A stretch of DNA of 12,684 bases, from NCBI GenBank assembly GCA_900553525.1, contig USDZ01000036.1, positions 1-12,684 of the forward strand, in the 5' to 3' direction. The notes beneath the pieces were generated by a model. That model was not told where the DNA came from. It ran no database searches and saw only the letters and a list, made by a program, of their open reading frames with translations. This document shows, piece after piece, positions 1-6,529 of the stretch. The DNA comes from an uncultured Oscillospiraceae bacterium. GTDB taxonomy: Bacteria > Bacillota > Clostridia > Oscillospirales > Acutalibacteraceae. Made by a program: the position numbers and the translations under genes. The first letter of the stretch is position 1; each line of letters begins with the position of its first letter.

Positions 1-246
1 ACTTTTTTATTCGCTTTTTCTTCCCCTCCTGTCCAACATGTATTGTACCTCTACATACAGCTGCTGTCAAATCCAGAGGATGTGCTGGCGATACAGAGAA
101 AAAAAGCTTATTATGAAGGAATCGTTAATCAACTGATTCACCACGCGGTTCCAGTTGTGATTGAAGTCGGCACCAGGATAAATTATATGAATGTCGAAAA
201 AAAACCAACCTATATTTACCATGAGGAAGATAAACCATGTTTATGA
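1..246 (+). CDS. C-terminal part of an unrecognised protein (5' end outside window)
   Basis: The frame is open from the first base to a TGA at 244-246, giving 81 residues. The first possible in-frame start, a TTG at 43, has no Shine-Dalgarno sequence before it, so the gene most likely begins upstream of the window. The visible tail contains a charged helix-like stretch (residues around LAIQRKKAYYEGIVNQLI) followed by a strand-like hydrophobic run (VPVVIEVG) and an acidic/basic end. I recognise no family motif. It ends 39 bases before the ABC transporter start and has the same strand and AT-rich composition as the following genes, so it is probably the preceding gene of that operon. It could be a biosynthetic enzyme of the locus, but nothing in this fragment proves it. 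Confidence 0.55.
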   Translation, partial: TFLFAFSSPPVQHVLYLYIQLLSNPEDVLAIQRKKAYYEGIVNQLIHHAVPVVIEVGTRINYMNVEKKPTYIYHEEDKPCL

Positions 247-270
247 ACGTTGTAGCATTACCTATTGGGT

Positions 271-276
271 AGAAGG
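271..276 (+). promoter_or_regulatory. Ribosome binding site fixing the ABC transporter start
   Basis: AGAAGG lies nine bases before ATG 286. The frame also allows a TTG start at 265, but that codon has no comparable purine-rich site ahead of it. ATG 286 is therefore the preferred start. Confidence 0.6.
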
Positions 277-285
277 ACTGTTATT

Positions 286-2079
286 ATGAATTCGTCGAAT
301 GGAAAAGTCGGCTTAAAGCAGTTGTTGTACTATTTTGTATTCAGTTTTAAAATTTCCTTTCGGGCGGGTCCTGTTATCTTTATGGTTCGCCTGTTGCTTG
401 CTCTCATAACCCCAGTCATTCCCATTATCAATATGCTCTCTATTAAAAATATTACAAACGCCTTAGTCCTGGGCCAGTATCCGCAATTGCTATACTGGTT
501 TATTGTTTTTGCTGCTCTTTTGATTATACTGGCAGTAATCAATAAAATAATGGAATACTTTCGCACATTACATGAAGAACGGATTATGAATGTGTTGAAG
601 CACCAAATTGTGGATATCGTACGTCAATTGGATGTGTCGTATTTTGATACTCCGGAGTACTATAATGAATTGTTGAATGTTGTGCAGGACGTCGGCGCCA
701 CATCAACTTTTATCTGGACGGTCTTTTCGATCATGCAAACACTTATACAGTTGATTTTGTCCTTTTTTATTATTTTTAATCTCGGCTGGTGGGCAGGAAT
801 TGTAATAGCGATTACCACAATACCCTCCTTTATTATTGACAAGAAGTACGCTTTAAAATTATATAAGTGGTCCAGAGATTCAGCGAATACTATCCGAAAG
901 ATCCAGTATTACTATGATACCATGACCTCAAAGTACTTCGCTAAGGATACACGTATTCACCATCTGTTTGATCATTTTAAAAATAAGTATCAATCAACAT
1001 GGCAACAATGGTATCAAGAAAAAAAGGATATCTTAAAATATAAGATGCTCAGTACAGTTTATGTAACCATAATTCCCAATCTAACGATTTTGGGGATTAT
1101 ATATATGGTTATCAATAAAATCATGTCCGGGGTATACCTAGTGGGCGATTTGTCGTATTATATCGGAATAATCAATCAGTTTGTGAGCGGCATTTCCAGC
1201 CTCATTAATTCGATTTCTAGTTCTATACAGCAACGGTTGAAACTTCAATATTTTGAATCGTTCAGGCATTGGAAACCACGACTCAAGCAGAGAGAACAGC
1301 AACGATCGGTTTCTTCTTTTGAATCTCTTGAGTTTGTTCATGTGGGCTTTACTTATCCAAAAACGGATAAAGCTGTTTTGTCGGATGTTTCTTTTATCAT
1401 TCGGAAAGGGGAAAAAGTCGGCGTCGTTGGCGTAAACGGTAGCGGAAAAACGACAATCGTCAAACTAATACTTCGCCTTTACGATCCTACAGAAGGTCAA
1501 ATATTATTAAACGGTATGGATATAGGCGCTTATAATCTGGATGATTATCATCGTCTGTTCTCCAGCATGATGCAGGAATATGTCAATTACGCATTTTCAT
1601 TAAAGGAAAACTTGCACACCACCAATATAAGGGAGCCTTTTTCACAAGAACAGGCGAATCAGGCATATGAGAAAAGCAGCATCACCTCTATGGTATCAAA
1701 ATGGGTCAATGGGGAAGAGTCCTTTCTTACCAAGAGTTTTGACGAGGAGGGCGTTGAACTTTCGACAGGTCAGTGGCAACGAATCGCTATTGCCAGGATG
1801 TTTTATAAACAAGCGCCTGTCTATATCATGGATGAGCCTTCATCATCATTGGATATCGAAGGAGAATACCACATATTCAAAAATTTCTTTCATAACGATG
1901 GGAATATTACGTTGCTGTTGATTTCCCATAAACTTTATAACCTGCATTTAATGGACAAAATTATTTTGTTGGATAACGGATCAATCCAAACAGTTGGAAC
2001 ACACGACGAATTGATGAAGGAGAATGGGACATATGCGTATTTATACAATTTACAGTTATCGAAATACGGCAAGGAGTAA
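286..2079 (+). CDS. ABC-type exporter, fused membrane and ATPase domains
   Basis: This is a 597-aa half-transporter with six predicted membrane segments in the first ~310 residues (clear ones near 28-50, 67-87, 142-165, 167-185, 258-280 and 290-310), followed by an ATPase domain. The ATPase motifs are complete: Walker A GVNGSGKTT (382-390, Lys388), signature LSTGQ (492-496), Walker B VYIMDEP (512-518, Glu517) and the H-loop His548. Domain order and length match bacterial exporters that work as dimers in the cytoplasmic membrane. There is no N-terminal C39 peptidase domain, so it is not a leader-cleaving peptide exporter of that type. Its substrate cannot be read from sequence. It sits between an unknown gene and a secreted lipoprotein hydrolase, upstream of a carrier protein, which suggests export of the locus product or self-protection. 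ATG 286 is chosen over TTG 265 because of the upstream AGAAGG. Confidence 0.93.
   Translation: MNSSNGKVGLKQLLYYFVFSFKISFRAGPVIFMVRLLLALITPVIPIINMLSIKNITNALVLGQYPQLLYWFIVFAALLIILAVINKIMEYFRTLHEERIMNVLKHQIVDIVRQLDVSYFDTPEYYNELLNVVQDVGATSTFIWTVFSIMQTLIQLILSFFIIFNLGWWAGIVIAITTIPSFIIDKKYALKLYKWSRDSANTIRKIQYYYDTMTSKYFAKDTRIHHLFDHFKNKYQSTWQQWYQEKKDILKYKMLSTVYVTIIPNLTILGIIYMVINKIMSGVYLVGDLSYYIGIINQFVSGISSLINSISSSIQQRLKLQYFESFRHWKPRLKQREQQRSVSSFESLEFVHVGFTYPKTDKAVLSDVSFIIRKGEKVGVVGVNGSGKTTIVKLILRLYDPTEGQILLNGMDIGAYNLDDYHRLFSSMMQEYVNYAFSLKENLHTTNIREPFSQEQANQAYEKSSITSMVSKWVNGEESFLTKSFDEEGVELSTGQWQRIAIARMFYKQAPVYIMDEPSSSLDIEGEYHIFKNFFHNDGNITLLLISHKLYNLHLMDKIILLDNGSIQTVGTHDELMKENGTYAYLYNLQLSKYGKE
2017..2022 (+). 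promoter_or_regulatory. Ribosome binding site inside the ABC gene, for the lipoprotein hydrolase
   Basis: AAGGAG lies ten bases before ATG 2033 and only one base before the alternative ATG 2024, so 2033 is the better start. A second AAGGAG at 2071-2076 is followed by no ATG, GTG or TTG in this frame at a usable distance. Confidence 0.55.
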
Positions 2080-3412
2080 GATAATACTTCTGTTATGCAT
2101 TTTTGCCCTGCTATTGACTGGCTGTCATTTGGATATGAATCCGTCGGAAAGCCCGGGCCAGAGTACTACGGGTAATGATAAAAGCGATATTCAGATCATT
2201 TCAAAGAAAGTATTCAACTCGCTCCTGATCGATAAAAATATGGATTCTGTGGTGAATGAAATTCCGTATACCATCGATATGAAATCGATGATATCCGTGG
2301 ATATCTGTGAGGAATATTTAGAGAGCGTAGAGGTCCGGTTTGGGCCGACGAAATCTATTACGTTTTCACAGCAGTTCCTTAATGGCGAGTATACCGTTAT
2401 AGAATATCTTTGCGATGGAGAAATACAGGAATTTTATGCATACATATCCTTTGACAAAGACCAGTCCGTGGCGGGGATCAATTTTAATCCCCCGGTTGAT
2501 GAGACTTTTTTGGAGAAAGGGACGCGGCTGGTGTTTACTACGTCGGCTGGAGATTTGCCAGGCATACTGGAGACCCCTGCCAGCCGGCAGGACAAGCAAC
2601 CCCTTGTCATACTTATTCCAGGCTCAGGGTTGATTGATATCAACGGTTCGGTGGGGGAAGCAAAACCTTACAGGGATTTATCAAATAAGTTGGTGGAAAA
2701 GGGGATTTCCGTATGTCGATATTATAAAAGAAGCTACTATTATACACAGAAGATGGATGCTCAAAAGGATACTGTCGAAGAAGAATATATCGAAGACATG
2801 AACCATGTCATCAACTTCTTCGTTCACCATTCTGAATATGCATACGATTCTATCATTCTTTTGGGGCATAGTCAGGGGGGCTATCTGCTACCGGGTTATT
2901 ATAATCTTTTACCGGATTCTACCAAGAAGTATGTAAAAGGACTGATATTGATGGGGGCGCCCTTTTCCCCATTAGAAGACATTTTGCTGGAACAGATCCT
3001 CCATATGGCGGAGGAGGATGGGTTCATCGATACCGAAGAACAAAAGCAAGTCGATTCGACACAACAAGAGGTACAGAAAATCAAAAATTTAAATCAGGAT
3101 TTCGATTCAGCACCCAATATGTTATTAGGACTGAACAAATACTATTGGGTAAGCTTGACTCGATATGATCCCAAACTTCATATTCATCAAATACATTGCC
3201 CATGTCTGGTTATGTTTGGAAATGAGGATCTCAATGTTCCATTGTCAGAGGCGGCGTTATGGCGTGAAAATTCGTCTGAGAAAATGACAATACAGACGTT
3301 TTCCGAACTGAACCATATCTTTTCCAAATCACTAGAAGGAAGCAATGTGCAGGTATCCGATCAGGTGGTGGATACAATAGACGAATGGATCCATACAGTA
3401 ATAGTGGATTAA
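2033..3412 (+). CDS. Secreted lipoprotein alpha/beta hydrolase
   Basis: 459 aa from ATG 2033. The N-terminus carries Arg10, Arg14 and Lys16, then a hydrophobic run and the lipobox LLTGC with Cys31, so the mature protein should be lipid-anchored outside the membrane. Residues ~45-150 form a domain of the kind often found ahead of such hydrolases (DUF3887-like by appearance). The hydrolase domain follows, with an oxyanion-region LIPGSG, the nucleophile elbow GHSQGG (Ser280), an acid in FGNEDLNVP (Asp399) and a base in ELNHIF (His428). The triad is therefore intact and the enzyme is probably an esterase, thioesterase or peptidase-like hydrolase; its substrate is unknown. The gene starts 47 bases inside the 3' end of the ABC exporter gene, indicating translational coupling. 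An extracellular hydrolase next to an exporter suggests product trimming, activation or immunity (inference). Confidence 0.88.
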   Translation: MRIYTIYSYRNTARSKIILLLCIFALLLTGCHLDMNPSESPGQSTTGNDKSDIQIISKKVFNSLLIDKNMDSVVNEIPYTIDMKSMISVDICEEYLESVEVRFGPTKSITFSQQFLNGEYTVIEYLCDGEIQEFYAYISFDKDQSVAGINFNPPVDETFLEKGTRLVFTTSAGDLPGILETPASRQDKQPLVILIPGSGLIDINGSVGEAKPYRDLSNKLVEKGISVCRYYKRSYYYTQKMDAQKDTVEEEYIEDMNHVINFFVHHSEYAYDSIILLGHSQGGYLLPGYYNLLPDSTKKYVKGLILMGAPFSPLEDILLEQILHMAEEDGFIDTEEQKQVDSTQQEVQKIKNLNQDFDSAPNMLLGLNKYYWVSLTRYDPKLHIHQIHCPCLVMFGNEDLNVPLSEAALWRENSSEKMTIQTFSELNHIFSKSLEGSNVQVSDQVVDTIDEWIHTVIVD

Positions 3413-3431
3413 GGCAAAGGGCGGGGATTGT

Positions 3432-4508
3432 GTGTTGGTCAAATTACCTTTCAATTTTAATGCAGGCATTCAAACAGAGTGCTGGACATTTTACAAGGTG
3501 GCCATCCTATCTGCCTACCCTCAATTCATCCCCTGGCTCAATCAGCATTGTAATAACTTGTTTTTGACAGGGAACTTTCAGTTGGCCTATGGTGAAAACT
3601 GTCGGCTATACGACCAATATCGCTATTTTGAGCAAGTATTGTGTGTTGAAGAGGCCGACTGCACCCTCTTGGACACAGAAGAAGACGCATTATGGTATAT
3701 TAAAGATAAGCTGAGTCATCAAGAGTATATACTTTTGGAATGTGATTTCACGGGTACCGATATCGAAGGAGACTGGCAGCTGGTAAGAGAATGTTTAATT
3801 TATGGCATGGATACCCAAAACCAAACGGTGTATGTTCCTTATCTTCAAAAAGGGCGCTGGATTTCTTCAGCGATAAAGCTGTCTATTCTTCTGCAGGCAC
3901 ATCGAAAATCCCGAGGGAAAAAGGATTTTCTGCATGAATCTTTGCGCCTACTCCAATATAGGGCAACTCTCTTTCGCCCAGTATTTACGGGAAAATTTGC
4001 TCCAAGTCTCCACGTATTCTGGAAAGATATCCGGTATATATATAAAAGCAACAACAAAGAAATTCGCCTGGTTGAAAAGGCGGTGGAAAAAGGGAGGGAA
4101 ACGGAACACACGGTTTGTCAAATTTATTGGGATGGTTATAATGCCTGTCTGTCTGGTATGATTGCCATGGTAAAGAAGTTGCTGGCACAAGAATGGATTT
4201 TGAGAAACTTGGATGATAACCTTGCATTAACATTCAAGCGTTTATGGGAATACAGGGTCTACTCCAAACTTAGAAACTCGAGCTTAGAAGAGCATTTTGT
4301 GCCGGAATATCTTATCAAGAATCAACAATATGAGGAACGCAATATACAGCTTTTACGTAATGCGAGTTTATTTGCCCTAAAGTATACCCATTATCAAAAT
4401 GAAAAAAATCTAAAAGCCATCCTTAAGATTTTGCACGAGGTAAAAGACTCGGAGGATTATCTTCTTGATGACTTATACATACGTCTATCGGATAAAATAG
4501 GATATTAG
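3432..4508 (+). CDS. Hypothetical protein with a C39/BtrH-like N-terminal region
   Basis: 358 aa from GTG 3432; a G-rich stretch (AAAGGGCGGGG, 3416-3426) precedes it. It starts 20 bases after the hydrolase stop. There is no signal peptide or membrane segment. The first ~150 residues open with GIQTECW (Cys17), and later have a helix (EEDALWYIKDKL), a strand (YILLECDFTG) and the pattern RECLIYGMDTQNQTVYVPYL around residues 119-138. That layout resembles C39 peptidase-like and BtrH N-terminal domains (BtrH moves an acyl group from a carrier protein to an amino group in butirosin synthesis). In those folds the second motif usually carries His; here the corresponding place appears to be Glu120. 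The C-terminal half is helical and unrecognised. The next gene encodes a carrier protein, which fits acyl transfer from a carrier. The fold call is from pattern memory only; an entirely different family is possible. Confidence 0.6.
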   Translation: MLVKLPFNFNAGIQTECWTFYKVAILSAYPQFIPWLNQHCNNLFLTGNFQLAYGENCRLYDQYRYFEQVLCVEEADCTLLDTEEDALWYIKDKLSHQEYILLECDFTGTDIEGDWQLVRECLIYGMDTQNQTVYVPYLQKGRWISSAIKLSILLQAHRKSRGKKDFLHESLRLLQYRATLFRPVFTGKFAPSLHVFWKDIRYIYKSNNKEIRLVEKAVEKGRETEHTVCQIYWDGYNACLSGMIAMVKKLLAQEWILRNLDDNLALTFKRLWEYRVYSKLRNSSLEEHFVPEYLIKNQQYEERNIQLLRNASLFALKYTHYQNEKNLKAILKILHEVKDSEDYLLDDLYIRLSDKIGY

Positions 4509-4509
4509 G

Positions 4510-4530
4510 GATATTGAATATCTGATATTC
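4510..4530. repeat. Two overlapping palindromes before the carrier-protein gene
   Basis: GATATTGAATATC (4510-4522) and GAATATCTGATATTC (4516-4530) are each perfect palindromes around one central base, and they share GAATATC. They lie in the 51-base gap between the BtrH-like gene and the carrier-protein gene. The layout could be an operator for a dimeric regulator or an mRNA hairpin that sets the carrier-protein level. No regulator gene is visible. Confidence 0.45.
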
Positions 4531-4559
4531 CCTTTTACTTTGAAAAGAAAGGATACGTC

Positions 4560-4823
4560 ATGGATATTCCTGCTATGCTGTTGCCGATTATGGAAGAAAA
4601 TGGAATACATATCTCAAACAATTGGGAAGAGACACTGGATCTGGATTCTGTCACTTTTATTTTAATCATACTTTCTATCGAGAACATTCTCGGTTATGAA
4701 ATACCTTATGAATATATTACCATTAGAAAATTTCTGACGTTTCAAATGTTTGTGGATAATATAAGCAACATTGTGGCGGATACAGATTCCGGTATAAATT
4801 TGCAAATATCCAGTATGGGATAG
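4560..4823 (+). CDS. Stand-alone acyl/peptidyl carrier protein
   Basis: 87 aa from ATG 4560, with AAAGGA six bases upstream. Residues 25-50 (ETLDLDSVTFI, then LSIENILGYEIPYE) match the carrier-protein core. Asp29-Ser30-Val31 is the attachment motif, and Ser30 would receive 4'-phosphopantetheine from a phosphopantetheinyl transferase. The acidic helix after the serine and the hydrophobic ITIRKFLTFQMFVDNI near 53-68 (helix III/IV region) fit the family, as does the ~80-residue length. It differs from a fatty-acid-synthesis AcpP, which usually has DSLD at this site and more acidic residues, so a dedicated role in secondary metabolism is likely. No adenylating enzyme, ketosynthase or transferase gene is visible in the window; they may lie upstream of position 1. 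It is the last recognisable gene of the operon. Confidence 0.85.
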   Translation: MDIPAMLLPIMEENGIHISNNWEETLDLDSVTFILIILSIENILGYEIPYEYITIRKFLTFQMFVDNISNIVADTDSGINLQISSMG

Positions 4824-4833
4824 TATACGGTTT

Positions 4834-4868
4834 TTCTGTTGGTAGCACTCATAATAGTATCAACAGAA
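4834..4868 (+). terminator. Inverted repeat after the carrier-protein gene, possible weak terminator
   Basis: TTCTGTTG (4834-4841) pairs perfectly with CAACAGAA (4861-4868) across a 19-base loop, 10 bases after the carrier-protein stop. No T-run follows, so it is a poor intrinsic terminator on sequence grounds, but its position at the operon end is suitable. Confidence 0.3.
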
Positions 4869-5157
4869 TTAGAGTGACTAACAAACAGGGGCATGAAAGC
4901 CGGGTTAGATATGTATGCTCTTCACCGCTTAAATTGTCACATCATTATTCGGATGATTGGCATTACGGAGGACATTGTATAAAATTTTTTGCAGTTCCAA
5001 ATCATTCCATAACAAGTAAAGCAACATTTGAGGAAGATCCCTTTGACGGACAAATATTGTTACAAGAGTGTTCTTTTCCTTTTGATGAAATTTCAGCCAA
5101 ACGTACGAAAAACATATACTTAGAGGACAGAACGCAACATTTATTCTACAAAAGACT
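4869..5157. other. AT-rich stretch with no recognisable gene
   Basis: A 117-codon open frame from a GTG at 4874 to 5227 shows no family resemblance and no ribosome site, and it runs out of frame through the recognisable coiled-coil remnant that follows. I treat the region as decayed sequence. Confidence 0.4.
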
Positions 5158-5331
5158 GGAATTAATATTAAAATCGAGAACGATGTTACCAAACGCATCG
5201 ACGCCTTATTCGAGGGATATAAATTGACCCACGAAAGGCAATGGGATCTGGAACGGGAGACAAAAGCGCTCAAGGCATAGGTGAAGGCTCTTCAAATACG
5301 CCTTGCCGCCTTGGAAAACAAAATCGCGTAG
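5158..5331 (+). pseudogene. 3' remnant of a small coiled-coil protein gene
   Basis: One frame reads GINIKIENDVTKRIDALFEG, then YKLTHERQWDLERETKALKA, a TAG at 5278-5280, and then VKALQIRLAALENKIA with a stop at 5329-5331. This is the style of the C-terminus of small coiled-coil hypothetical proteins common in Clostridia: a run of Val/Ile and Leu heptads with many Glu/Lys. The TAG inside the heptad region, the stops at 5044, 5083 and 5086 further upstream in the same frame, and the absence of a start make it a broken fragment. The composition is less AT-rich than the operon to its left. The exact family is from memory and its function is not known to me. Confidence 0.55.
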
Positions 5332-5818
5332 TCCGCACAAGCCACTACCCTTCGGAATGGCGGCATTTTGATGGCAAAAAACCGATTAAATCGGAAGTAT
5401 TGGGAGATTTCGGAGGCCATAAAAAGCGCAAAAAGCAATACAGAAAAAAGCCTCATATCCATTAAAGGAAAATTTTTTACGCGCATGGATACCCGCGGTT
5501 TGGGACGAAAAGCTTCAAACATTATCGGGGTGGAGGGATCGTCAGACCGATAAAATCCCAAGGCCCCCCGGAGGATATGGATGGAGCAGGCGGGCTTACC
5601 GGATACCACAGCGCCCCGCATAAAGAGGAAAAATCTTAGAAATGAAAAATTGGACATTTCGTCATTCATGGAAAGAGCGGGTATCCCGTCCCTTGCGGAT
5701 AGGATTCCCGCTCCTTTGCTATGCTTCAAAAGTTATACTGCCGGAGCGTGGAACGGCCCTTCCCGCGCCTCTGCGAAGCTGTGCGCACTATTCCAAGGGG
5801 TTCAATAGCTCTTTGAAT
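5332..5818. other. Unassigned stretch between gene remnant and IS element
   Basis: A plus frame 5368-5553 (60 codons, Lys/Ser-rich) and a later open segment in the same frame (5581-5808), separated by a TAA, could be a decayed gene, and a minus frame 5292-5729 is also open. None shows a recognised domain or a ribosome site. The only clear structure is the hairpin at 5675-5713. Confidence 0.4.
5675..5713. repeat. Hairpin-forming inverted repeat
   Basis: GAGCGGGTATCC (5675-5686) pairs with GGATTCCCGCTC (5702-5713) with a single T-T mismatch and a 15-base loop. It is followed on the plus strand only by CTTTGCT, so a terminator role is weakly supported. Confidence 0.45.
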
Positions 5819-6317
5819 GGTAGTGTCAAGAATTTTTCGCAAAATGGTTTGCAGGGTCTGGCAAGAGTGAAGTCAGCCAGCAATGGAGGCATCCTCAACA
5901 GCAGCCTCCAAGTGCTTCATGTTCATGTACTTCTTGTTGCCCCACTGGGTACCGGCCACATGGCGAAGTCGGGCGCAGACCAGCATCAGGGCAGAGTTTC
6001 CGTCTGGGAAGCTACCCACCACGCGGGTGCGGCGGCGTATCTCCTGGTTCAGCCGTTCCATGACATTGTTGGTCCGGATACAAGTCCAGTGTTCACTGGG
6101 AAAATCGCAGTAGGTCAACGTTTCCTCTACGCTGCCTCGCACAAGCTCTTTGAGCTGCCCCTTGATAACTTCCTCCAGGACCGTCCAGAGGACAGGTTTA
6201 GCTGTACAATCTTCTCGGACATGGTTTGCTGTCTCCTTTTAGAATGGTGTGTCGCGACTTCATTTTACTAGAGATTTGCAAACCATGTCTTTTTCTTTTT
6301 TTGAAACTTATTCTACC
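5819..6317 (-). mobile_element. IS256-family element, internally deleted (about 500 bp), copy A
   Basis: Both ends begin GGTAG when read inwards. The left end (GGTAGTGTCAAG at 5819) and the right end (GGTAGAATAAG read from 6317 on the minus strand) can be aligned further through an A-rich part to a shared ATGGTTTGCA block (5844-5853 on plus, and its counterpart near 6280-6290 on minus), as expected for imperfect terminal repeats. Inside is only the start and the end of a transposase (see 5873-6222); the catalytic middle is gone, so it could move only with help from an intact relative. The flanks (TCTTTGAAT left, TTATCCAGG right) do not show the 8-9 bp target duplication typical of the family, suggesting old age or rearrangement. 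Confidence 0.75.
5873..6222 (-). pseudogene. IS256-family transposase, N- and C-terminal ends fused, middle deleted
   Basis: From ATG 6222 (AAAAGGAG ten bases upstream) the protein begins MSEKIVQLN. A 20-base insertion (6176-6195) then shifts the frame, after which the family sequence continues as EEVIKGQLKELVRGSVEETL and jumps directly to TYCDFPSEHWTCIRTNNVMERLN and the C-terminal region ending EDASIAG. From memory of intact relatives, the join is between VRGSVEETL near residue 25-30 and a later GIEETLTYCDFP, so roughly 280-300 residues are missing, including two of the DDE acidic residues. The retained end has NNVMERLNQEIRRRTRVVG, which holds the region of the last conserved Glu. The join falls exactly on the shared EETL codons, implying deletion at a short direct repeat. 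It cannot encode an active transposase. Confidence 0.8.
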
Positions 6318-6346
6318 TTATCCAGGAGCGGACGGCGTCCTCTTTT

Positions 6347-6385
6347 TTGGTCGTTGTTTGGTCGTTATTTTCGCATTTGGTCGTT
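6347..6385 (+). repeat. Three direct repeats TTGGTCGTT, likely integrase arm-binding sites
   Basis: TTGGTCGTT occurs at 6347-6355, 6358-6366 and 6377-6385, all in the same orientation and extendable to TTTGGTCGTTRT. Start-to-start spacings are 11 and 19 bases. They lie about 100 bases from a tRNA 3' fragment, where tyrosine recombinases place their arm-type sites. Function is inferred from location and pattern. Confidence 0.6.
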
Positions 6386-6391
6386 ATAAAA

Positions 6392-6470
6392 TGCAAAAGT
6401 ATGCAAAAGGAAATTTGCAAAAAAATCTAGTAATATAGCCACTTTTTGACGATTGCGAAAGTCTGCAAAA
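6392..6470 (+). repeat. TGCAAAA repeats beside the attachment site
   Basis: TGCAAAA occurs at 6392-6398, 6402-6408, 6416-6422 and 6464-6470. The first two are exactly 10 bases apart (one helical turn), as ATGCAAAAG repeated. They could be sites for an excisionase or a second integrase contact, or simply AT-rich low-complexity repeats. Confidence 0.4.
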
Positions 6471-6484
6471 ATGAAATGTCAACA

Positions 6485-6529
6485 TTCGGGACCAAGAGGC
6501 CGTGGGTTCAAGTCCCGCCACTCCGACCA
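6485..6529 (+). other. 3' half of tRNA-Pro(CGG): attachment-site scar
   Basis: The 45 bases read as the second half of a tRNA: anticodon loop TTCGGGA (anticodon CGG at 6487-6489), stem CCAAG, variable loop AGGCC, T stem GTGGG, loop TTCAAGT, stem CCCGC, acceptor strand CACTCCG, discriminator A and CCA. The 5' half is missing: the bases before it (CAACA) do not pair with CCAAG, and no CGGAGTG acceptor lies upstream. A match that begins in the anticodon loop and ends at CCA is the usual duplication left when a tyrosine-recombinase element integrates at the anticodon loop. The element must lie on the left (5') side and chromosome on the right, where the tRNA terminator is still attached. No integrase gene is in the window. 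Confidence 0.8.

Noticed and set aside
4874..5227. 117-codon plus-strand open frame
   Set aside because: GTG start without a ribosome site, no family resemblance, and it runs out of frame through the recognisable coiled-coil remnant.
4929..5273. 114-codon minus-strand open frame
   Set aside because: It is antisense to the coiled-coil remnant, with composition typical of a shadow frame.
5292..5729. 145-codon minus-strand open frame
   Set aside because: No ribosome site and no domain; the start overlaps a hairpin and the end covers the antisense of the coiled-coil remnant.
5642..6271. 209-codon plus-strand open frame
   Set aside because: It runs antisense through the IS256 transposase remnant, whose minus-strand protein is clearly recognised.
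6341..6470. CRISPR array
   Set aside because: The repeats are only 7-9 bases, with irregular short spacing and no spacers of constant length.
6440..6529. A complete tRNA gene
   Set aside because: Only the anticodon loop to CCA is present; the upstream bases do not form the acceptor, D or anticodon 5' strands.
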